A stretch of 5,845 nucleotides of DNA from Ignavibacteria bacterium (GTDB lineage Bacteria > Bacteroidota > Ignavibacteria > Kapaibacteriales > UBA4661): NCBI GenBank assembly GCA_013298375.1, contig JAAFHM010000316.1, forward strand, positions 1 to 5,845, given 5' to 3'. This document shows positions 1 through 5,845 of the stretch, piece by piece. Every line of letters starts with the position of its first letter. Position 1 is the first letter of the stretch. Below the pieces are notes generated by a model. That model ran no database searches. It saw only the letters and a list, made by a program, of their open reading frames with translations, and was not told the DNA's origin. The translations under genes were made by a program, and so were the position numbers.

Positions 1-994
1 ATTCGGTATTTTGTTCCAATAGCATTAAGTATAGCGTACAAATGGGAACGAAGATTGACAAAGCTCGAATAAGCCTCTATCGGTAACCAATGATATTTGA
101 TAAACTTCCAGAGGATTTCAATTCGATTAAGCGTTGAAGAATAGGTCGGTAAGAATTCCAAGTGGACATTCTTGCGCCTCCACCGTTTTTCTGCCTCTCT
201 CACTTCATCGGTATGATGTATCGGAGCGTTATCAATAACGAGAAACAACGGTTTCGATCTGGCAGAACGCCGCTTGATATACTCATCAATTGCCGCAATA
301 ATACAGCGATCATCAAGGTTTTTCTCAAAGACGGTACAGCGAAAGTGACAATCGCTGCGCAAGAAACCGACAACATTCAAGCGTTGGTGATGTCCTTGAG
401 TACGAATCCCTATCGGACGATCGGGATGTTGCCATGCCATTGGCTGGGAGGCTTTCAGCGAAAATCCCGATGCATCAACATACGCTACCTCAACCTTGCC
501 TTGCTCTTGCTGTTTCTCCAACCCTGCCAAACGTTTCGCCGCACGTTTGTACCGTTCCGGGTCAGGTTCTTTCGCAAGACGTTTACGAATCCGCCGAAAG
601 CTTAAGCCATCCTCGCGTAAGCGGCGGCGAATCGTTGGAAGGCTCAGATCAATCTTTTTTTTTTCAACGCTACGGCTGCTTGTTTGATTTGTTGCGGATG
701 CCGTTCTACCGTCCTGACAATCTGACGGTCTTGTGTGATCGTCGTTTTGCGTGGACGACCCGAACGCGGGGCATCGCTCAGACCGTCGAAAGCATATTCT
801 TCCCACTGCGTGAGCCATGCGCTCACCGTGTCGCGGTCGCAGACAAAAATAGCGGCAAGACTATCAATCTTATAGCCTCGATTATTCAAAAGAATAGCTT
901 GTGCACGGCGGCGGCGTTGGAAAGAAGTATCATCATGATAAATCGTTTCCAACTGCTTGCACGTGGCTTCATTCAAGGGCGTAACGAACTTCAT
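1..994 (-). CDS. IS630 family transposase, two frames joined by a -1 frameshift, 3' end outside the window
   Basis: This is a DDE transposase that would cut and paste its own element. The first frame starts at the ATG at 994 and stops at 644 (116 residues). It holds a winged/homeodomain-like helix-turn-helix at about residues 35-72, followed by a GRPRKT linker (residues 79-84). A run of ten A residues lies at 655-664. Re-reading one A there moves into a frame that stays open to position 1, giving 331 joined residues in the window, against about 340-350 usual for the family. The second frame carries all three catalytic acids: D174 in VDASGF (codon at 476), D255 in VIDNAPIH (codon at 233) and E293 in NRIE followed by LWKFIKYHW (codon at 119). 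Their spacing is D-80-D-37-E, as expected for IS630. Only the last few residues appear to be missing. An upstream ATG at 1063 would add 23 residues of atypical sequence, so I prefer 994, although neither start has a clear Shine-Dalgarno. The split could be programmed frameshifting, a real decay mutation or a homopolymer sequencing error. Confidence 0.88.
591..627 (-). promoter_or_regulatory. Possible RNA stem-loop downstream of the slippery site
   Basis: In the transposase transcript CCGCC-GCTTA (627-618) can pair with TAAGC (604-600) and GGCGG (595-591). This makes a ten-pair stem with a 4-nt bulge (599-596) and a 13-nt loop (617-605). It begins 27 nt after the A run, further than the usual 5-9 nt for a frameshift-stimulating structure. 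A regulatory role is therefore weak, and the pairing may be a by-product of arginine-rich coding (CGC/CGG codons). Confidence 0.25.
655..664 (-). other. Candidate -1 frameshift (slippery) site, A10 run in the transposase gene
   Basis: On the minus strand the reading is TTG, three AAA codons, then AGA TTG ATC TGA, so the first frame ends at 644 shortly after the run. The heptamer A AAA AAA lies in phase for a tandem -1 slip. After the slip the next codons are AAG ATT GAT CTG and the frame runs into the DDE domain. RNA polymerase slippage adding one A would give the same product. Some IS630 and many other IS families are known to use A-rich slippery sites, so a programmed event is plausible. 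It is inferred here, not shown. Confidence 0.6.
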
Positions 995-1191
995 CGGTAC
1001 AAAAGATAGAGATTGGCTCAATAGAATTAGTGACAATTTCGTGATTTTGTGCCATTCCATCAAGCAATTACCGAATTTCTTTTGAGAAAGAACTTAGTAG
1101 TGCGTCAAGTAAGCTCTGCAATGCTTCGACGGGCTCAGATTCTATACTCAAAACGTTTCAAAACTGCATACGCAACACTCACCCGACCACT
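995..1191. other. Intergenic region between the J-protein gene and the transposase
   Basis: No gene is supported here. The left part must contain the terminal inverted repeat of the IS630 element and the transposase promoter, but neither can be placed without the other IS end. An imperfect dyad lies at 1103-1131: CGTCAAG and CTTCGACG, with one bulged base and a 14-nt loop. It could end the J-protein transcript, but no proper T-tract follows it on the minus strand. A short TTTCT/AGAAA dyad around 1076-1090 is no stronger. Confidence 0.4.
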
Positions 1192-2262
1192 CTACTTGCC
1201 AGCACGTTTTTTTGCGCGGCGCGGAGGAGGTTCTTCGTTAAAGAGCATTTCAGCAACATCCTGCATGACATCGAAAAATTCTGCTTCGGAAATCTCCATA
1301 CCGCCAAACGACATCATCTGGCTTTGGCTGTGTTTTTCCATTTCTTTTTCCATCTCTTTTTTCGTGATTTCGCCCGCCAATACGCGCTCGTAGAGGCTTT
1401 TTTGAAAATTCATTTCGGCAAGCGCGTGGTCAATATCGCGTGTCATTTCCTGCACAGGATCAACGCCAATTTTTTCCGCTTTTTTGAAATCTTTCGTCAT
1501 TTTTCCTTCGTTGGTGCGCTCAATCTTTTTGCGTTCATCTTTGAGGCGTTGAAGTTGTCCGTTGCAAAGCTCTAGTTCGGAGCGAAGGCGCTCCATTTCC
1601 TGCTCTACAAGGTCGCGCAAGGCAGAATCTTCGCGCTCCAAAATATCGTCGAGGTCGGCGTACTCCGCTTCCAAATCCAGAAGTTCGGCAATATCGCCAT
1701 GCTGATACGCGCCATTGATGCGCTGCATAATGCTATGCAAGCGTTTCTCAAGACTCGCATTTCCAGCCGCTTTGTCGGGGTGAAACTTTGCGGCGAGACG
1801 TTTATAGACTTCGCGGATGCTTTTCTGCTCTTCCTCCGGCACTTCGGGGGTGAAGTGGTTGAAAAAGTTAAAGCCCGCTTTATTGCGCTCTTCGGCTTGC
1901 TGGCGCATAAAATTGGCAAATTCTTCTTCGGACATTTGCGGTGGCATCATGTCGGCAAACATATCTTCCAAATCTTCTTTCATCCAGTGAAAATCGCTCC
2001 GCTCGTGCTTTGAGAAGACTTTGGAAGTGGCACATTTTTCCAAAATGATCTTCATTTCCTCCTGTGCTTTATGCAATTCCGCCATCTTGCTTTGAATCGC
2101 GCCGGCTGAGGCAGACATGATCTGCTTAATGTCGTCTTTGAGCCGTGTGAGCTTTGTTCGCTCGGTGGTAATCTTCTTGAGCAAGGTTTTATGCTGCTTG
2201 CGGAGCGAAACGAGTTTTTCTTCTTGTGCGTTCAAAACGCGCTTTGTGCTGAGTTGTGCCAT
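1192..2262 (-). CDS. J-domain (DnaJ-like) protein with central J domain and flanking coiled coils
   Basis: This is probably a cytoplasmic Hsp70 co-chaperone of 356 residues, since J domains stimulate DnaK ATP hydrolysis through the HPD loop. HPD is at residues 161-163 (bases 1774-1782). It is preceded by a basic helix II (IREVYKRLAAKF, 149-160) and followed by helix III (EKRLHSIMQRINGAY, 172-186) and GDIAELLDLEAEY. This MQR(I/V)NxAYxxGDxxxLLxL pattern is known from a diverse group of J proteins that are not classical DnaJ. The usual helix I with its YxxLG signature is not evident, and there is no glycine-rich, zinc-finger or classical C-terminal DnaJ domain. Residues 8-75 and 205-265 are highly charged with heptad-like leucines, so coiled coils are likely. 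A Met/acidic stretch covers about 94-112, and the tail (345-356) is proline- and arginine/lysine-rich. There is no signal peptide or membrane segment. The ATG lies 20 bp after the kinase stop, without a Shine-Dalgarno and in AT-rich DNA, suggesting co-transcription. The client and exact role are unknown. Confidence 0.85.
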   Translation of the reverse strand: MAQLSTKRVLNAQEEKLVSLRKQHKTLLKKITTERTKLTRLKDDIKQIMSASAGAIQSKMAELHKAQEEMKIILEKCATSKVFSKHERSDFHWMKEDLEDMFADMMPPQMSEEEFANFMRQQAEERNKAGFNFFNHFTPEVPEEEQKSIREVYKRLAAKFHPDKAAGNASLEKRLHSIMQRINGAYQHGDIAELLDLEAEYADLDDILEREDSALRDLVEQEMERLRSELELCNGQLQRLKDERKKIERTNEGKMTKDFKKAEKIGVDPVQEMTRDIDHALAEMNFQKSLYERVLAGEITKKEMEKEMEKHSQSQMMSFGGMEISEAEFFDVMQDVAEMLFNEEPPPRRAKKRAGK

Positions 2263-2282
2263 GGTAAAATATTGATGGAAAA

Positions 2283-5200
2283 CTATTGTTGAATTAACGA
2301 CGGCGGAACAGACGGCAAATCCAGAATAAACGCTGCGCCTTGCCCCAATTCACTTTCGCAACTCACCGAACCGTGCATTGCCTCGACCATACGCTTGACA
2401 ATCGACAAGCCCAAGCCCGTGGAATGCTCTCCGGCAGTCGGGCGAGCAGAAAGTTTGGCAAATTTAAGAAAAAGTCTGTCTTTATCCTGCGGAGAAAGTC
2501 CCGGACCTTCGTCGCGCACGGCAACGCGCACCCTCTGGCGCTCGGTGCGAGTGATACTGACAAAAATATTTTTGTCCGTTGGGGAATATTTCACAGCATT
2601 AGAAACGAGGTTTTCCAAGACCTGCACAAGCAGATTTCCGTCCGCAAGAACCAAGACGGAATCCTGCTCCGTGCGGAAGTGCATTTTGATACGCTTTGCT
2701 TCGGCACGCTGACGGAAATCCTCGACAACACCTTTGGTCAGCGTGGAAATATTGACGTTGCTAATAGTGATATTAATATTTCCCGTTTCGATGGCATTCA
2801 CATCCAAAAGCTCGGTAATGATATTGTGCATCCGCTTTGATGTATCCTCAATTCTCAACACCTGCGCCCGCAAATCATCCGGCGACATTTTGTCGTAATA
2901 GGTGCGCAGCATTGAAGTCGTCATCATAATCCCCGTGAGCGGATTTTTCAGGTCGTGCGCCACAATGCCGAGGAAATCATTTTTTTCGCTATTAAGCTGC
3001 ACAAGCTGAATATTCTGTTCTTGCAAGCGCGTATTAGCAATTTCGATTTCACCTGCTTGTTCATCCAAAATGCGGAGTTGGCGCTCTATTTCGACGGTGC
3101 GCTCTTCCACCATGCGCTTCAGCACACGATTCCGCTTTGCCAAATGCCGCGCCCAATACCGCGCTGCGCCATACATCAGCCCAACAATCGCTAACGCATA
3201 CAGCACCCATGCCCACCAACGCGCATACCACGCGGGCTGGACAGTAAAGCGGTATTGCGTCGGTTCGCTCCAAAGAAATCCTTCTTGCTGGGCGCGAATT
3301 TGCAGCAGATAATCCCCGCTCGACACCGATGGGAAAATTTCTTCCGCATCAAATCGTGCTTCTTTCCATGCGGTGTCGGCGCTTACGATGCTGCCGTCGC
3401 TGCGCACATTGACAAGCCGCGTTTGATAGCGTACTTTTTCTGCCGGATAGCACAACGCCGTAAATTCTGCCTGCAAATACAAACCGCTAATGTGGTCGCG
3501 CTCTTCTCTGCCGATAGGCGCACCATTGGCGCGGAGCGAAACAATCGTCGGCATTTGGGTTTGCGGGACAAGTTTGGCAAAGCGTTTGGACAGTAGCAGC
3601 CCGGAGCGTGTCCCAAGCCATAGCTGGGTGGATTGGTCAATCACCATACTGCGAAAACTTGGCGACATGACCATCTTTTCCAAGCGCAAATCGACGGCAA
3701 TAAGCTGGTTGCGAACATACATATACACGCCGTGGTCGGTAGCAAAAATCACACCACCTTGCGGAGCAATCGCCACCGAAAGCGCATTGCGCCGCGCAAC
3801 TTCGCTGGAAAAGGGAATTGTATCGGCGTGGTTGTTGTGGCAATGCACCATGCCGTAGGTTGTAGCAAGCCAAACACTGGTGTCCGATTCCACAACAAGG
3901 TCATTGACGGCAAAGGGCGCATCGGTGGCAAAAGGCAGAGGGGCGCTTATATTCTCAAAACGGTCTTGTGGGCGGTTGTAGCGATAAAGATAGCCGTCAT
4001 TGCTATTGCCGCCGCCATAGAGCGTACCAGAGGCAGCTTCGTGTACCACGATAACGCCCCCCTTTACTCCCCGTGCAGAATCATACCGTTTCATCGTGCC
4101 GTCGGGCTGTATCGCCACAAGGCGGGCGTTTGGATTTTGTGCAGCCCAGACGACCTCCTGTTTATCACTGAACACTGTGGCGTAAAAGTTTTCTGGCGGT
4201 TGCTTTTGAATAACGCCCCAAGCCCCATCTTTTGCGGTGATAAGGTATCCGCCCGATGTGGCGCACCAGACACTCCCATCGGAGCGCTCGGTCATCGAAA
4301 TAATGCTCCCCCAATCTTGATTACTTGCCCGCAGAATTTCTCTGCTTGGTGTGCCGCGCAAATACGGATTGATGCGTAAAAGCGCCGCGCCGTCGCTCAC
4401 CAAAATATCTCCATTTTTTGCCAACAACAAATGCTGAATAAACGGGCGGTCGAAAGGAAGTTCCGGCTGGAAAAATGTGTAAGGGTGCAAGAGCGTTATG
4501 CCGTCGTCGGCGCTTACCCAGACATTGCCATCGCTTCCGGCGCGAACATCGTTAATCGTTTTTGAGTCAACATACGAGAGATGGCGTATTTGCTTGGTTT
4601 CTGCCTGAAAAAGATGCAATCCCAAGTACCACGTACCGATGTAAATATTGCCCGCGTTGTCCAAGCCAAAGCAGCTTGCGTCGCGTATCGGGGCGATTTG
4701 CTTCCATGAGCGTCGCGCATCGGTTTCGCCGAGGGATGTTTCAAAAATCCCGCTACTTGTTGCCACCCAAACCAAGCGCTTTACTTTGTCATAAAGTAGA
4801 ATAGCGCTCACCGACATAAAGGAAGTATTTTTAACGGGAATTTCGAGAAATTTTTCTGCTACTGGATCGAACCGAAACAGCCCGTGTCCACGCTGAGAAG
4901 CGGCAATGATTGTGCCGTCGGATTCTTCGGCAAAGGAAAAGGTGCGACTAAAACTATCGGCAATATAGCGGGCAGCAAAGGGAAAGCGCTTCATTGCGCC
5001 TTTGCGAAGGCGCACAATTGCATCCGGCTCACCAAGCCAAATGTCGCCATTGGAAGCCTCAAAAATTGATTTTGCATAAAACAACGTTGAATCCGTCCGC
5101 ACCGTAGCACCCATGCGCACAACGGGAAAGCGCACCGAATCGGTATCTTCACGGATTTTGACCAGTCCCATATCCGTTATCACCAGCACCTCGCCTTTGC

Positions 5201-5510
5201 TTGTGCGCACCATGCCTTTGACGTATTGGCTCGGTAAATTCTTATGTAACGTCGAGTGCCTGCCGTCGAAGCGCACAATACCTGCATCGGAAGCCGCCCA
5301 GACAAAACCGCGCCCGTCTTGGATGGTAGCTTTGATAAGGTCGGTCGGTAAAACGTTGCCCAAATTGTAGTTAATAGCTTGCATATCGGTTTGACCTGCA
5401 AATGCGAAGTCAAAGACAAAACACAGCAAAATAGGGCTTGCCATGAGGACGCAACACAAAGGAAGCATTCCTAGCCACAGCAACAGCCGCGAAGCGGGTG
5501 AAACAGGCAT
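2283..5510 (-). CDS. Two-component sensor histidine kinase with double seven-bladed periplasmic propeller
   Basis: This is an inner-membrane sensor that should autophosphorylate on histidine and pass the phosphate to a response regulator. Numbering is from the ATG at 5510 (1075 residues). A signal peptide covers 1-38 (Arg8, a hydrophobic core, then the AFA cleavage motif before Gly39). Fourteen Reg_prop-like repeats of the type (V/I)W(V/L)AT-xxGI lie near 69, 108, 156, 200, 246, 288, 329, 368, 413, 453, 496, 545, 586 and 629, which fits two seven-bladed propellers. A triple-tyrosine (Y_Y_Y) domain follows at about 682-757. A transmembrane helix lies at 765-786 and a coiled-coil linker at about 788-846. 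The HisKA domain has phosphoacceptor H852 in HDLKNP, including the DxxN phosphatase-type motif. The HATPase domain (about 955-1067) has an N box with N971, G1 DEGPG at 1000-1004, an F box near 1013-1017 and G2 GLGLSI at 1032-1037. No catalytic residue appears lost. Unlike Bacteroides hybrid regulators it has no receiver or AraC domain, so its partner is separate and not in view. The frame is open upstream to a TTG at 5549, but the extra 13 residues would spoil a good signal peptide, so ATG 5510 is preferred. Neither start has a Shine-Dalgarno. Confidence 0.95.
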   Translation of the reverse strand: MPVSPASRLLLWLGMLPLCCVLMASPILLCFVFDFAFAGQTDMQAINYNLGNVLPTDLIKATIQDGRGFVWAASDAGIVRFDGRHSTLHKNLPSQYVKGMVRTSKGEVLVITDMGLVKIREDTDSVRFPVVRMGATVRTDSTLFYAKSIFEASNGDIWLGEPDAIVRLRKGAMKRFPFAARYIADSFSRTFSFAEESDGTIIAASQRGHGLFRFDPVAEKFLEIPVKNTSFMSVSAILLYDKVKRLVWVATSSGIFETSLGETDARRSWKQIAPIRDASCFGLDNAGNIYIGTWYLGLHLFQAETKQIRHLSYVDSKTINDVRAGSDGNVWVSADDGITLLHPYTFFQPELPFDRPFIQHLLLAKNGDILVSDGAALLRINPYLRGTPSREILRASNQDWGSIISMTERSDGSVWCATSGGYLITAKDGAWGVIQKQPPENFYATVFSDKQEVVWAAQNPNARLVAIQPDGTMKRYDSARGVKGGVIVVHEAASGTLYGGGNSNDGYLYRYNRPQDRFENISAPLPFATDAPFAVNDLVVESDTSVWLATTYGMVHCHNNHADTIPFSSEVARRNALSVAIAPQGGVIFATDHGVYMYVRNQLIAVDLRLEKMVMSPSFRSMVIDQSTQLWLGTRSGLLLSKRFAKLVPQTQMPTIVSLRANGAPIGREERDHISGLYLQAEFTALCYPAEKVRYQTRLVNVRSDGSIVSADTAWKEARFDAEEIFPSVSSGDYLLQIRAQQEGFLWSEPTQYRFTVQPAWYARWWAWVLYALAIVGLMYGAARYWARHLAKRNRVLKRMVEERTVEIERQLRILDEQAGEIEIANTRLQEQNIQLVQLNSEKNDFLGIVAHDLKNPLTGIMMTTSMLRTYYDKMSPDDLRAQVLRIEDTSKRMHNIITELLDVNAIETGNINITISNVNISTLTKGVVEDFRQRAEAKRIKMHFRTEQDSVLVLADGNLLVQVLENLVSNAVKYSPTDKNIFVSITRTERQRVRVAVRDEGPGLSPQDKDRLFLKFAKLSARPTAGEHSTGLGLSIVKRMVEAMHGSVSCESELGQGAAFILDLPSVPPSLIQQ

Positions 5511-5639
5511 AAAACACACAAACAATGAATTGATATGGTGAAACGGCAATACTAAACGCCGCGTGATAGCGATGACAGCTCGTAAATGTCTGAAAAATAG
5601 AGAACTTCAACGCCAAAAAAGAACAAGAACTCTCGACAA

Positions 5640-5665
5640 AAAAACCTTCACAAAATAAGGATTTT
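5640..5665. terminator. Weak, possibly bidirectional terminator-like dyad
   Basis: CCTT at 5645-5648 and AAGG at 5657-5660 enclose an 8-nt loop. The flanking AAAA (5640-5643) and TTTT (5662-5665) extend the dyad across one mismatch. On the minus strand the stem is followed by seven T residues (5644-5638), the correct arrangement to end a gene entering from the right edge. On the plus strand it is followed by T-rich DNA. The GC core is only two pairs per arm, so the call is weak. Confidence 0.3.
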
Positions 5666-5668
5666 CTT

Positions 5669-5845
5669 TTATTTCGCACGTTCTATCTGCATTATTGAAA
5701 AAAAAGTATGTTTTTTCGAGGAATCTCTCCCAGCATTATGGTCAAGGTCTCCGTAAACGTCGGAAGTGTATTGGTTCTTTCCGTGCCATGCGATATTTAT
5801 ACTCAAAAAGGTCGAAAAATTCTTCCCGTCCGGCGGCTGAAGATA
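5669..5845 (-). CDS. Possible 3' end of an unidentified gene entering from the right edge
   Basis: A minus-strand frame is open from the window edge for 58 codons and stops with TAA at 5669-5671, about ten bases before the terminator-like dyad. That placement is its main support. The sequence (ending MQIERAK) resembles no family I recognise. Two other frames compete: a minus-strand frame of 33 codons that stops at 5742, and a plus-strand frame from an ATG at 5708 (or 5738) open to the edge. The window is too short here to choose among them by codon use. Confidence 0.2.
   Translation of the reverse strand, partial: YLQPPDGKNFSTFLSINIAWHGKNQYTSDVYGDLDHNAGRDSSKKHTFFSIMQIERAK

Larger units (their letters stand above)
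1..1040 (-). mobile_element. IS630-family insertion sequence, partial (cut by the left window edge)
   Basis: This element is recognised from its transposase, which carries an N-terminal helix-turn-helix and a C-terminal DDE domain typical of the IS630/Tc1-mariner group. The left window edge cuts the element just before the end of the transposase, so one terminal inverted repeat is missing. For that reason the other end cannot be fixed. It should lie a short way upstream of the transposase start, roughly within 1000-1065, and 1040 is only a nominal boundary. IS630 elements normally insert at TA and duplicate it, but several TA dinucleotides occur here and none can be singled out. The element lies downstream of the J-protein gene in the same orientation and does not interrupt it. 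Confidence 0.8.
5511..5845. other. AT-rich leader and intergenic region upstream of the kinase
   Basis: No gene is supported with confidence in these 335 bases. The part next to the kinase (about 5511-5640) should hold its promoter. I see TTG-containing and TATTTT-like stretches on the minus strand around 5590-5625, but no pair with convincing spacing to either the sigma-70 or the Bacteroidota consensus. A terminator-like dyad sits at 5640-5665. From about 5669 to the edge, short frames are open on both strands. No tRNA, repeat array or riboswitch was recognised. Confidence 0.5.

Noticed and set aside
162..1009. Plus-strand open frames of 147 and 191 codons across the left part
   Set aside because: They lie antisense to the IS630 transposase, whose frames carry the helix-turn-helix and DDE motifs. 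Their translations show no recognisable domain.
1014..1146. Two GGCTCA-containing segments (1014-1029 and 1133-1146) that might be repeats or IS ends
   Set aside because: Only about six bases match in the same order, and the following bases differ or are reversed. That is within chance for this length and not a credible IS end pair, since the far end of the element is outside the window.
1605..1919. A 104-codon minus-strand frame inside the J-protein gene
   Set aside because: It is an out-of-frame shadow of the J-protein gene, which contains the HPD motif in its own frame over the same bases.
3633..4379. A 248-codon plus-strand open frame inside the kinase gene
   Set aside because: It is antisense to the propeller region, which has clear repeat motifs on the minus strand. 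The plus-strand product looks like no known family and has no start context.
5581..5640. A possible promoter for the kinase (TTGAAG or TTGTTC with TATTTT-like boxes)
   Set aside because: No combination has both a good -10 match and suitable spacing, and AT-rich DNA yields such partial matches freely.
1..5845. CRISPR array, tRNA, rRNA, riboswitch or toxin-antitoxin system
   Set aside because: Reading both strands showed no regularly spaced repeats, no RNA gene signatures and no small paired genes.

Overview
The window is a bacterial chromosomal segment in which every supported gene reads on the minus strand. From right to left they are: an edge region with no confident gene, a large membrane sensor histidine kinase, a J-domain protein 20 bp downstream of it, and an insertion sequence of the IS630 family that runs off the left edge. 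The kinase architecture (a 14-repeat two-component-regulator propeller followed by a triple-tyrosine domain), the moderate GC content and the absence of Shine-Dalgarno sequences before the starts suggest the Bacteroidota/Chlorobiota group. This is an inference from style; the window has no taxonomic marker gene.

Region by region: 5511-5845 is mostly AT-rich leader and intergenic DNA, with a weak terminator-like dyad and short open frames at the edge that I cannot assign. Positions 2283-5510 encode the sensor kinase: signal peptide, periplasmic propeller, Y_Y_Y domain, one transmembrane helix, coiled coil, HisKA and HATPase. It has a full set of catalytic motifs but no receiver or DNA-binding domain. 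Positions 1192-2262 encode a 356-residue protein with an HPD-containing J domain placed centrally between charged helical segments. Positions 995-1191 are noncoding and include the unresolved end of the insertion sequence. Positions 1-994 encode an IS630 transposase split into two frames at a run of ten A residues. A -1 shift there joins the helix-turn-helix part to a complete DDE catalytic part, which is open to the window edge.

The kinase and J-protein genes are probably co-transcribed. The kinase would sense a periplasmic or extracellular signal and phosphorylate a response regulator that is not in this window. The J protein would recruit an Hsp70 (DnaK), also not in the window. Any functional link between the two rests only on their adjacency. 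The most notable observation is the probable programmed frameshift in the transposase. I found no convincing new defence, RNA or multi-gene system.
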